NCBI GenBank assembly: GCA_013398015.1
Contig: VZRR01009903.1
Span: 917,985 to 981,984 of the forward strand
Length of the DNA stretch: 64,000 bases
Direction: 5' to 3'
Source: Oreocharis arfaki
Lineage: Eukaryota > Chordata > Aves > Passeriformes > Paramythiidae
Position numbers and translations under genes: made by a program
The notes under the pieces: generated by a model
Seen by the model: only the letters and a program-made list of their open reading frames with translations
Database searches by the model: none
Told to the model about the DNA's origin: nothing
Shown: piece by piece, positions 48,679 through 60,680 of the stretch
How positions within the stretch are numbered: position 1 is the stretch's first letter
Layout of the letters: every line of letters begins with the position of its first letter

Positions 48679-51600
48679 CAAACAACAAAAACAACAACCA
48701 CAAACAAACAAAAAAACCCCAAGCCCTTAAAGTATAACGAAACTTTTCTAAAGTACATGCAGAGCTGAGCTCAACTTCATGAAGATTGCTTAGTGACTTA
48801 CAATACCATTGAAGAGTTACCAGCATGACCAAGGTTCCAAGTTTCACCTGCCAAAACACTTCAGGCAAAGAGGTAGCAGAAGGTGGCCATCCTCCCCACC
48901 ATGAGGCACCCATGCCCTGAGACCCAAGAGCCAAGGTTGCTCATCAGACTCTTTTCTCATGAGCACAACCCAGCAGTTCCCTAGGGCTTCCTTGCATTTC
49001 AGGTGTGTTTTGAAAGCAGTGAGTAGTGTGGATGGCCAGCCCAAGCATGTGACAGGTTGTAATGAAATCTTCCTTGCAGGATTTCTCAACCAGACTAAGA
49101 ACAAAATGAGTGTAGAAGTATACCTACTGGAAATTTTCCTTTGGAAATCTTCAATGTCCTCTCTACTGCAGTAGTAGTGCTTCCTATTGCTGCTCTTGAT
49201 TGCCTTCTCCTTTGGCTTCTGCTGCTCCAATACCTTCCCAGGCAGGGACATTATGATATGTTTTTTAATGAAAATACAGGTTTCTGTTGTCCACACCTTC
49301 CTCTACCTCCAGTGGCATCAGCAGAGGCACTTCTACTCTTTCCTGTTCTGTTCACGATCATGAACAGCGGCAGAATCATGATCATGGCTTGCACCCTCCT
49401 CCTAGGTTATCGTTATCTCAATCCTGCTTTTTCTCATTTGCTGCTGTTGATTGCCCACCCCATGCCAACTTTGCCAATGCTGCAACACTCACTGACACCT
49501 CATTTGAAAGTGCACCACACATATATCTGCATAACAGAAGGATGGGCTGCAATCACAGGACAGTTTTCGTCATCCACATTAGCCTTGAGTGGCTGAAAAC
49601 GAATAGCATTGGCAATGAAGCTGCAGTTCAAACATCCCATTAGTTTGTCTGTGAAAAACACGTTGGACCCTTTGCTGTTGCACTTTCCTTGATAGAGGGC
49701 ATGTACTGATTTAGAGAGCCTGCACCCTCAAGTTTCTAACTACATATATCTAAAGAGGAAGGATATAGATCCCGAGGCGGGGGAGGTGTTTCTTGCTCCA
49801 CCACAGGTTTGACTTACAAACACATGGAAGTCATATAGCTCCACAGGTTCTTGTTTATAAAATGATGTGGGGCTGGGGACATGTCAGATGGCGTCGCACA
49901 ACTCAACTGCAGTGGCATGGTTGCAAAAAATACAACTCTACTTGAAAACTGTTTTGGTTTTTTTTTTCACATGGTAAGTGGCTCAATCAGGCCGACGCTG
50001 AGTGATGCTACTTATCTTGGGCAGATGTTGATAATTTGCCTCTTGCATCTGCTGGTTAAATGCCGCTGTATCTATGTCACAGAGTGCAGAACTGAAGGTT
50101 GAGAGACACTTGCAAGCTCTGGTTATGGAGATCAATAAAGAGTAAAGATTGTTACTACCTTTCCGCCATCTCAACTCCTAAGCCCCCCTTTTACAACACA
50201 CTATCTGACTTTCAGTTTTATGAGCTGCATTGAGCTGTATGAAGAGTTCAAAGCAGATGGGTTAATTCACCTATTTCTGCTCACAGACACTCTGTGAATG
50301 GACTGTGGTTTCTTCCCCTTTACCAATTATCTGAGTTTATCTGTCAGAGTGTTTTTCATAAAACAGTTAATCAGGGCTATTCAAAAATATAACCCAAATT
50401 ACTTAGATAATACTAGCCACATGAGAAACATGTTCTTTTCCTCTCTCAGCTGATTGGGTATATTCAGACACGTATCCACAGCAAATATTTATATCTACAC
50501 TATTAACATTCTACTTCAGCCTGTTAGAGTTTTGATGCTCTACTGTATTTGTAGCTCTAATAATTTAAAAAAAGCTCTTTTAAAAAATTATTTCAAAACA
50601 TAGATCTCTGTAATAAATAATACAGATAGATTGCCATCAATCTGGGCACTCAAAAATTATTGCAAAGCATGAGAGTTTCTACCTTCCCTTCAAATGATTT
50701 CTAATGTGGTAGTATAATCCTTCCTTCTCCATTTATTATCCTATTTATAATCTTCTACTAACCTTTATGTTACCATTTGTTCCTAGTGCTTACTCAAATA
50801 GGGAACCTGAACTTAAATCCTTCCCTGGGGTCTGGCAAAGATTTAGGTGGCACTGACTGCCGCTCTGCCCTTCCCCGCATGGCAGACCAAAAAGTATGTG
50901 GATTTATTCTTGCCCACAAAGATTCCTTCCCATTCAAAGATATTCAAAGTGCCACAGGCACATAAAAGGTATTCCTTTGGCTGTATGGGCCCATAAACAC
51001 TTCACTGAGAGCAGAACCTTGTTTTCTCAATGGGCCTATGTGGATAAAATTGAATACTATGGAGGGAAGTAAAATCAGGTTATAAAAACATACCCACCCA
51101 TCACTTCATGTAGTGCACATGCTACAGCCAGATCCTGTCCTGCACTGCTCTGCATCCAGAGTAGCTCCATTAAGGCCATCATATTTTGGACTTGCCCTGT
51201 GTCATTAGGAGGCAGAGTTTGATTGCATGCAGCCATTTCATATCATTTCTAAGCAGAGATAACCTTACCCTGGACTTTCCAATCCCAGCTACAAAAGACC
51301 TAGTTACCTTACACACGCTGTCTCAGACATGCAAACCTTAATGTCATCAGGCAGATGCTTCCCTTTGCCCAGGTGATCTGCAAGTACTGACGCCCTTTTC
51401 CTGGTCTCCCAACCCCTCCCTCCTCCCACCTTTCATTTCTGCTCCATGCTTTTGGATCACAGTCTGTGAGCTGTTTCAGAGGTGAGCCAGAACAGGCTGC
51501 ACAGAACTGCTCCCACAGATGATGATGTGAGATGAGATACAAGATGTGATGACACCAATATCTGCATGAGTATATATGGCCTTTATGGCTGCTGCAATGA

Positions 51601-53579
51601 AAACATGGAAAAATCTTGCCTGGGAGGAAAGTTTTTTCCTCTTTGGGTTTTGGGATTTTGGTGCATTTTCTGAGAATTTGTTTAACCCAAGACAGAGAGC
51701 TTCAATTAAACTTTCCACTGTGACCAAACCTCAGACCATGATCGTGGCACTGCTGCTACAATCTCAGCTGCCCTATGTCACAACCAGGCACAAAATAAGA
51801 CCAGGACCAGTGGAGGGGTGGGACAGGGGAAGATGCTTTCTCCTCCACCTGCTGCAAGCCTTGCATCCCCTGTACCACATTCCACGTTGTCCTCAGCTCT
51901 CCCGTTCTCTCACTACCAGGTCCCATCCCAAGGTGGCTCGCTGCCAAGGAGAGCAAAACAACCACATTCCCAACACACCTGTGGACTGCAGCAGTGAATC
52001 CAGGCTCAGATGCAACCTGGCATACACACACTGTCAGAAACATTCTCTTTATTACTAGAATAGATGGAGCAGGCCTGAAGCACTGCCCTTACTCAGCCAA
52101 AGCCATGACAGGCATGCTTTGCTCCTAACAGGTAGAGAACTCATCAGCCCAGCACACCTCCAGCACTGAAAGTCGGGGCTGAAAGCAGACAACTTCCATC
52201 ACTCTCCCAGAGGCACAGTGAGTGGGGCAAGAGAAGGGACAAATTTTGCTTGGCGGGGGAGGGGAAGAAAGGGACTAAGGAGTACATGCACCCACATGTG
52301 AAGCTCTGACAAACAGTCGTGTGATTTATCATCATACTCCCACTTGTAACTCTAACCTAACAATGTGTCATCTTTACTTTTCATGTTATTTATTTACAAG
52401 TGCATTTTCAGTATCAACCCTTTCATTCATTAATCCTAATGCGGCCTTTTTCAATGTCTACTTACCATTTTAAATACTCACTATAATTTACAGGGCTTTC
52501 TTGAACACATCCAAGGTATATTATATGGGGCTAGCTTAATGGAAAGTCTTGTACACCAAAGCAAGAAAAAAGCACATTTAATTTATGATGGCTTTGAATT
52601 TTGCTCATAATTTACTTCTGGAGAACTATTCATATAAAGCCACACCAATGAGAATTTTCAGTGGCGATGTAGAAGGAAAAAACCAATAAATGCTGATCTT
52701 ATTATTCATTTTTATTTTGAAAGCCATCCCATGTTGCATTCTGGGATTATGTAAAGTACTTATAACTTAGAAAAGAAATTTTTGCTTCTCATTATGAAAG
52801 AAATGCAGTATAATGATACGTGGGCCATAGCAAGACCTTGTTTCACGTGTGGTCCTAAGAGCAGTGTCTAAAACATTTTGATATTAGGAGTCATAAGGTT
52901 TCAGTTGTATTCATCCTTCACCACACCAATGTCCAACAGGAGCTGAAGAGTTTGAGCACAAACACTCATTCCTAAAATTTGCAGCAGCCCTACACAAAGA
53001 AAAGGCTCTTTCATCTCACTCTTCCCTTCTGCTGATTCATTAGCAAAGAGGGGGGATTATCAGTTTCTGCCCCACAATATCAGTTCCAGGGCAACCTCAT
53101 GAAACACTAAAACAGATGGGGCTGATGATGTAATCGACGAAATAAGAAACATTGCATGGGTATGATTTTTTTTAAATTAAGATTTTTTGAAAACCATCCC
53201 ATTTTGGGCAGATGTCCTGCTCAAACCTAGAGAAGCGAGACCCTGAGAAACCTTTCCCACCCAAGCTTCACAATGAAATGAAGACGGGAAAAACCGGTCA
53301 CTAAACGCAGGCATAAAGCTGAGCAGCAGCACCGGTGATGCTGTGGGAGTGCCTCAGGGGTTCACCTGCCCGGAGCAGTCATGGTACCCCTGCCCACAGC
53401 TCAGCTCCCAGCCCTGATTGCACTGGCTCTAGTTCACACTGGCAGAGGGCTGGCATGCCTCATACTACAGAAAACATGGATGGGGATGAAATGCACAGCT
53501 GTAATTCTCTGTGGCTTCGCAGAGGAAGTGTGTCGGGTGCATGCAGAGGATGCAGCCAGGTTGCTGTCAGTGGATAAAG
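48679..53579. other. Non-coding stretch; contains the longest chance frames
   Basis: Open frames of 150-160 codons (48844-49296 minus, 49141-49596 plus, 51576-52058 plus) have no recognisable domain or start context and are contradicted by no sign of conservation that I can assess. Pyrimidine-rich segments at 49150-49350 give good acceptor-like sites without matching exons. Confidence 0.45.
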
Positions 53580-53615
53580 CAGCTCACTTGCCTGCAGCTC
53601 ACTTGCCTGCAGCTG
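53580..53615 (+). repeat. Two-copy 15-bp tandem repeat
   Basis: CAGCTCACTTGCCTG is present twice head to tail and followed by a third partial CAGCT. A small tandem duplication. Confidence 0.9.
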
Positions 53616-56600
53616 TCTGTCACATAGCAGGCAAGAGCTCCCTGCTCCCTCCTGCACTTTCTTTGATCCCCAGCATCTTCTGCTCCCTCACCCTCTCCAT
53701 CTACCCTTTCCCCATCCCCCTGGCAGGATATTCATGAGGTGAGAGGATAGACTGTAGAGAGACCAGAAGAAGGCAGGTATGCTCTGCTGTGAGCATTTCT
53801 TGGGCTTCTGCCACTGTGCTTCTGATCCTGAAGCCTGACAGGCAGAGAAATCTGGCAGGCAAGATCCCACAGTCTAATATTTTCCATTAAGAGGTGGAGC
53901 AGTGGCTGGTGAAACGTTTTCCTAAGTCACCAAAAAAAACCCCAAAGCCTCTTCCATCCCTCCATCACTGGCTGCACAAAGACCGTCTGTTTCTCGTGTT
54001 TCTCTCGTGGAGACCTTAACATTTTGCTTTTGAGAAAGACAATTTCTGGTCACTGTTTGCAGGGGACACAGGAAATTGCTTTTGGAAAGGCATACTGGAG
54101 GGCCTAGCCAGGACACAGCTCCTTCAGGAAAATGTGTTCCTGCAGACCTTCCTCAGCACTGTTGTAAACCTGCTGCACTAGCAAAGGGACCCTAGAAAAC
54201 CTACACTCCATGGATCACTTTTATGGCAGTACCTTGAATTCAAATCATAAAATTTTGGAAATATTAATATCATTAGTAGAGAAGAAATAGTAAAATAAAT
54301 ACCCTCTCTAATTTTGTCAGAAGGCTGTTCTCCTCACTGGGAAAAGATCTGGCTTGAACAGAATGTGTGATATCAGGGCTAAACAAGTTAATTTGATTTT
54401 AAACTTTCCCATGAGTCTTAGCATTTTCCCTTTCACTGAATATTATGACACAGGGCCACTGCGGTTTGTAAGAGATTTTTAAGATTGAATGTGAAAGATC
54501 CTGCAAAGCAAAAAAGATTACTATTTGTTGTTAATTTGAATAATAGCATGAATGCACAGAATGTCTTGCCTCAATCTTCTTTTTTTAATGACTGCTGGTT
54601 TGCAGTCATAGTTTTGTGCCTGCAATTAATTGTGCCTGCTATAGAAACTGTGGGTTGCACTTAATTTTGACTTTGGCTGATAGCAGTTTGACATCTGGCT
54701 CCTTGGTTATTCTTGCAGATATGAAGGCTCTTTTAAATACTTGCTTATTTGTCATTAAGTTAGTCCAAACAATTTCAGGAGCTCAGAATGGATGCATTAA
54801 GGAATTTGGAAGATAAATACTGCTCCAGTATTGACACTTCACCAAGAGCACTCTCTGGACAGTCATTTATGGCTTTGTCACAAGCCGTGAGCAACATGTA
54901 GCATATACTGTGTTGCTTCAGAAGCAGACCAGCAATTGCTGGGACCTCCACTGCAATCAAGGATGTGATTTTCACATGTAGAGGCAGAGAGAGTTTGTGT
55001 CTAATTACAGTGAGCATGGGATAAGAGCTTATACCTTGCCTTCCAGGAAGACTTCTGTTGCTCACAGCCAGGCCCAGGCTGCCTCAGCATCAATGTTTCT
55101 GCAGTGTCAGTTAAATAAATGAAGATCAGCTTTGGGAATCTCTAACCCTCCTGCTTTCACAACACTTATTGTAATCTAGGCACAAAATTCCCATCTGGTC
55201 TTCGCTTTTTTCTGCAAGGGAGAAACTAAGTTTATCAACCATGTAAAGTTCGCAGTACCTGTTGCTGGAGTGTCTGGTCCATTAAAGCACACTGAGCAAC
55301 TGGGAGAAGGGTGGAGTCCAGCTTCTTGCCTGAACCCAATCATTGCTCCCCCGGTTGTTCATGGAAACAAGTGACTTTTTTGCCATTGCTGCTTTGCAGT
55401 ACAAGTATGGGAAGGTCACCATGGCCTCCCCACAGAGCTGGAGGAATGTAAGGTTGAACACGTGAATGCTTTGAGATCCTCTGATGGGAAATAATCATGT
55501 TCTTTTGGTCCAAACAAATGTCCTAATCATGTGAAGTTTTCGCAAGACATTTTTTCTCCAAGAACAACCAGTCTTCCCTACCCTCTCTTTAACTTTGCTC
55601 CTTACCCAGGTGTACCTTAGAAAAATGAAGTTGTGGTTTCACATACAGAACTGAAACAAAATGCAAAAGATGGCCAAGATTAGATTACTATCTTTGCCTC
55701 CTTGTGTATCTGTGTTAAAGAGGTCCTGGTAGCTTCTCTGTCATTTTAAAGCCTATTCTGGAGCACTCGTGATGGCTTAGAAAGAATTCAGCAGAATTCA
55801 GCATTATTAATGCATTACAGGTTGAGTTAGGTCCAACCAGAGCTGACTGAAAACGAACACAAAGAAGAAAAAGGCCTGAAATTGAGAAACAGGTTCTTGG
55901 TAACCTGTTCATGGACAGGCAGTCTTGGAAATATGGAGAGGATGTCAAGGTAGAGCACAAGCAGCTTCAAGGAGGAAAACAAGTGGTGGAAAAATGTTCC
56001 CTGGGGTTTTCAGGAGGAAGTCAAGAAAGGTGCAGTGGTAGAGAGACACAGAACACAGTACGTAGAGACACGGAAGAGAGTGCTGTTTAACACAGGGAAA
56101 ACTGAAAGAAGAGCAGGTGAGATCCTCTACTCACTATTGATGAAGGGGAATAAATCCCCAATGTGCAGAAGTGAAGACTGTTGTACACCCTGAAGAACAG
56201 GACCCAGGGAGGGTAAATGCTGGGGTGCAGGGCATTGGCTGTTGTGGGGAATCAGACATTTCACTCAAAGGATGATCAAGCCAGAGCCTTGAAGCAGGAG
56301 AAGAGTTTGGGGACACGTGGGATGCCACTGGAGGAGCCTCTGCTGTGCCAAGGGCACTGTGCTGATTACATGTGACCAAATACATTTCTCTGATAATTGA
56401 AACAAAATGTGGCAACACTGCACTGGAAATACAGTGGAATTAGTCTCCTGCTGCAGCACTGCTGAGACTGGAGGGAGCTGACTAACAAAACCTACAGAGA
56501 AGGAAATTCTATTTTTTTTGAGGTAAAGTGTGCATGAGGGATTAATATATCTGAGTATTTGTTTCCCTTAACTTTGGTATAATACACTCTATGTTGATTC

Positions 56601-58984
56601 AGTGAACAACAACAAAAAAATAAACTTAAAATAAGGTTGAGTACAGCCATTCAGCTGTCAATCTAAAATCTTATTAGACATGTTTGTCCTCAAATTCAAG
56701 TATAACATTTTTTTGATTGATAGAAAATGACAAGTAGTAAAGTTATGCAATTATGCATGGAGGTGACATTTTTTCTCCAATAACACTTTAGGAATGTAAG
56801 AATTTTGTCATCCTCGCTACCTGCCTTGTTGAGAAGATGTGATTTACACTCTTATCTTGGGGGAAGGGAAAAAGAATCGTTGCTACCTCGGTGAATGATC
56901 TGTGCATATTTTAAATTGGAATATACATCCTTTTTATAGTACTGTAGTACTATATCCAGATATCTTTTCTGAGGAGAGTTTCTTTGGGGCTGGATGCATT
57001 TTTGAGCAGCAGTGGCAGGAAGCACTTGCAAGCAGGAGGCTGACACTGACATACTGTAGCAAGAAGAAGATCTGCCACAATACCCACGTACTGGATGCTG
57101 CTCAGAGTCCAAGCACAGCCTAAACTTTTGGGTGATCCTTTTCCATCTCAGGCTGTAACCACTGACTGAAACTGCCTGCACGTACATTGTTTTCTTCCAT
57201 CTTCTGCTGCCTGGCACCTGACACCTGCAAATTGGATACATCACAAGGACCGCCATGCATCCATTACAAAGTCCACAATATTCAGCACTTGTAAATGAAC
57301 AATAATTAAAATTAACAAAGCAGGCCTAAGAGTCTAATGCAAAATGTCAATTCTCTCCCTGAGTGAAACTGTGGTCTACATACATGAGAAAAGAACTGGT
57401 AAGGCAGAGGAGACCTTTCAAAGAACAATGAGACACAGAAGAGGCAGCAACAAAAGCATAAAAAGGACTTTTATACCGTTCCTAGCACCCAATTTAGGAA
57501 ACAGCCGCCTGCACTCTCAGTCAGCAGTGATGCCAACCACTGCTATGTATCCAACACAAGGTATCTCCTCATGCCCCATTTCAGCTGCCCACAGTGACAC
57601 AGGACCAAACTGTGGGCAGCAAAAGCTTGCCCAGAGTGTAGAGAGCATCTGAGCTGGACTGGGCTGTGCACCTCTGGAGATGCACCAAGGAAGAGACACC
57701 CTGTAGCCCTTCTCTCCTTCATGGAGCAGTCATTAAAGCACACTAATGTTAAGACAGCATTTCAACATACAACTGGAAATATATCAGAATTAGGCCAATA
57801 TGAAACCAAAGGAAGTATTTGAGACAATCTGTGCTAGGAAATATCCCCGTATTTGGTTGTAATGTATATCTTTGACTCAAAAAAGATGTGGCTGCACAGC
57901 TACCAGGAAAGGTGATAAAAATAGGTGTTAACTCCAAGTGCATGGTTCTCACTAGAAATCTAAGATTACAGTTTTCTTCAAAGTTCAGTTTTCTGAGATT
58001 AATTTCAGTTTAAACAAACAGGACAACCATCAGCCTTTTAACCTGAGCAGGTTGTTAGATTATGTAGATTACAGAAATACTTGAGCACCTCAGAACCAGT
58101 TAGAGTAGGACACATAATAGAAGACATTACTTGATTCCAAATCAATGGAAATGTTCTTATTTCTCCCACAGAAACCGAATAGTTTCCCTAAAAATGACAT
58201 TTCTTCAGCCCATGAACACTTTCAGTTCTGAATTTATATGCTTGTTTAAGGTCCTGGAGCATCTTAGGAGAAAAAAAGTAAGCATTTTCTCAGACATTAA
58301 ATTGAGAAAGGTCACTTATTACAGTGCCTTTATTAAGCATAGGTCCAGCTTCCTGCACTTGTCCTTTCATATCTTGCTGTCTTTGTTTCTTGTCTTTATC
58401 ATCATAGCCAAGCACTGACAGCAGATGTACACAACAGCAGCAGACTGCCTTTTATTTTTATAAAGAAATAAACAACAGGCGTGATCAGCTAATATAGTTC
58501 CTCACCCATTCAGCCACCCCTGGGAGTTCCCTTACTGACTGATCTACTCATTAGCTGGGGTTAAGGTAACACTGCCAGACGAGTGCTTTGGGGAATGGAA
58601 ACCACGTGGGACCAGCTCCCTGGGAATGGTGCTCTCCCACCTCTGTACTGAAATAGGAGGCATTAAAGGTGCACAGGCTCACTAGATCATACTGCAAGAT
58701 CCTTTCCTCCAGATGGAGAAGTCTTTTATTCTGTCCTACGTGACAACTCCAGGAGTGAGAACACTCTACTTGTCTTCTGAAGCCCATTCTGAAATCAAAA
58801 AGGGGGGATATGCAATCAAAATCCCTCAGAGCTAGGGAATATTTCTTGATATCCTGTCTAAATTCTCTTTTGATCTTCATCCCATCAAAACCTCTGGGGC
58901 CATCCTAAATCACCCTGTTCCCTGCTTGGTGTTTATGTCTTTCTGTTACTTACACACCATTAAAATGCACTCCTAATCAAAATA
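53616..58984. other. Non-coding stretch, nothing specific seen
   Basis: Chance frames up to 134 codons (56852-57256 minus). Possible plus-strand donors such as AGAGCAG followed by GTGAGA near 56106 have no convincing exon. No named repeats. Confidence 0.5.
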
Positions 58985-60430
58985 TAATTCACTTAATCTT
59001 CTTTATAAATGAATCCCCTGAGACTCTTAATCATTTGGATTACTATTCTCTGGACTGTCTCCAATTTCTTGACAGCATTCTGAGATTGACATGTCCCAAA
59101 CTGTACACAGCTCTTTTGATGCAGCCTCAACAGTGCTGTAGAAAAGGAAACCATTGCTGGAACTTGTCAGAGGGACTCTTGGGAAAATCAAATGCCATTG
59201 GCTTCATCTCTCGTTTCCATAAGAAAGCATAATGATTTAACATCTTCAGAGTGAAGCATTTTCATTTTTACCTTTGAAATAACTTCCCATTTTGCTTTTT
59301 GAATAATAATTTTTATGATTTGGACACATTCTGCATCCTAGCTGGAATGCAGTAGCCACTGAACCGAACAGTTGTATCTGTTCGGTTTTTTACTGTTTTA
59401 TTTTGACTCATCTACATACACAGGCTGTCATTTACAAGACTTATCATTACCTTATTATTTACTGTTATCATCTTTGCTTTAGTGCACACCATGTAGAAAC
59501 CCATACTGCTACTCTCCACCTTGTCCTTCTCCACCCTTTGCCACACCATCATCAAAAATGTTAAATAAAACTAGACCTAGCTCATATTCCTGTATAGCAT
59601 CACTGTAGGTAGTTCTCAAGTTATTATTTTCCTTATTTTATGGACCTTCAGTTCACTCATGGTTTACATAGCAATGCTGACATTCACATCAATGTTAATT
59701 CCTGCTTCATGTAGGATTTCAGGAGGGTCCAGATGCACTATGTTCCTTTACTTTTTTGCCCACTTTTTAAACTTGATCTGAAAAATCAATGTTTGTCTGT
59801 CATTATTTATTCTGTAGAAAACCTTGCTGTTAATTGTGCTTATGGTTTGATTTCTATCTTAATACACATGCCATTACCTTACTGGGAGCAGAAATTGGAC
59901 CACCGAATGTTTAGTGCTTGGATTTTTTTTTTCCTCTTCTTTTTTTTACTTTTTACCTTTCAGAAGTTCAGTGTTTCCGTTTTCCTCCCAGCCCTCTGGT
60001 ACCTTCCCATCACACTCTGTAACTTTCTGTAAGTAATTGCTAGTGTTTCTGTAAGTTCATTAGCTAATTCCCTTAACACTCTGAAATGCATGCACACCTG
60101 CTGATCTGTATATATATTCAGATGTTTTAAGTATTCTCTTACCTGCTGTTCATCAATAGCTTTGACAAAGTCATTATTGCTACTTAATTATCCATTTCTC
60201 CTGCCCTTATTTTTCTTGTTTAACAGATTTTTATAAAGCATTTCAGTAGTTTACCCATTTTAGAACGGTCATTGATTTAATCTTCCTCCTCATTTATTAA
60301 TGAGTCTACTTTCTCTCCCATATTTTTTGTTCTCTTAATATATTTCATATCCTTTTCTTCTTCTCTTGAAACCCTTTGGCTGTTGCAGACCCATTCTTCT
60401 TCCTGCTGTCCTAACAAGCCTAAATCAGAG
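58985..60430 (-). mobile_element. Ancient, long CR1-like LINE fragment with decayed reverse-transcriptase region
   Basis: Read on the plus strand the sequence follows the antisense of sauropsid CR1 in order. It shows TCTCTGGACTGTCTCCAATT, then TGTCCCAAACTGTACACAG, then AAAATGTTAAATAAAACTAG. Further on come AGGGTCCAGATGCACTATGT, then CAGCCCTCTGGTACCTTCCC, then TAATTGCTAGTGTTTCTGTA, and TCCCTTAACACTCTGAAATG. These correspond to the 3' half of ORF2 (reverse transcriptase side) through the 3' region. About 1.4 kb is retained, long for CR1, and heavily diverged with many stops, so it is dead and of an old subfamily. Both ends are soft; the left may begin somewhat before 58985 and the right is lost after about 60430. 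Orientation is minus. Confidence 0.8.
59362..59387. other. Perfect 10-bp hairpin, 6-nt loop, followed by T run
   Basis: AACCGAACAG and CTGTTCGGTT flank the loop TTGTAT, and T residues follow. It lies inside the decayed CR1. It resembles an intrinsic terminator in form, but such terminators do not operate in vertebrate nuclei, so the resemblance is probably fortuitous. Confidence 0.8.
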
Positions 60431-60609
60431 GGGTTTTCTTGTTGGAACTGTTTTTTGATACAAGACTGGGGAAAGGTGCTATTTATTTATTTACTTACTT
60501 CTTTCTCTGTTGCCAGCAAAGAGCTGTAGGTTTGTGGTTGGGGTTTCTTATGTTTCTTTTTTCTTTATTTGTCCCTCCATTTTTTACTATACTTAAAAGT
60601 TGTTGCTGT

Positions 60610-60680
60610 TAGAGGTTGGACTCGATGGACTCAAAGGTCTTTTCCAACCTAGTTAATTCTGTGATTTTGTGATTCTGTGT
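60610..60680 (+). mobile_element. CR1 LINE 3' tail fragment
   Basis: AGAGGTTGGACTCGATGGAC, then AAAGGTCTTTTCCAACCTAG and the octamer-like array ATTCTGTG, ATTTTGTG, ATTCTGTG. Only the last 70 bp of the element remain, in the plus orientation, opposite to the older CR1 just to the left. With three octamer copies its 3' end is complete; it looks younger than its neighbour. Confidence 0.95.

Noticed and set aside
48403..48934. Long Lys/Arg/Glu and Phe/Leu/Ser frames
   Set aside because: Pure artefacts of the AAAGG/AAAAG repeat, which has no stop codon in most frames.
49141..49596. 151-codon hydrophobic plus-strand frame that looks like a membrane protein
   Set aside because: The hydrophobicity comes from a pyrimidine-rich plus strand (CTT/CTG/CTC codons); overlapping frames of similar length exist and no family is recognisable.
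51576..52058. 160-codon plus-strand open frame, the longest in the window
   Set aside because: No recognisable domain, patchy composition and no splice-bounded structure; length is within chance expectation for 64 kb in six frames.
59930..59970. T-rich run in the CR1 considered as an antisense poly(A) tail of a nested retroposon
   Set aside because: It is interrupted, short, and has CR1-matching sequence on both sides without a detectable insert or target duplication.
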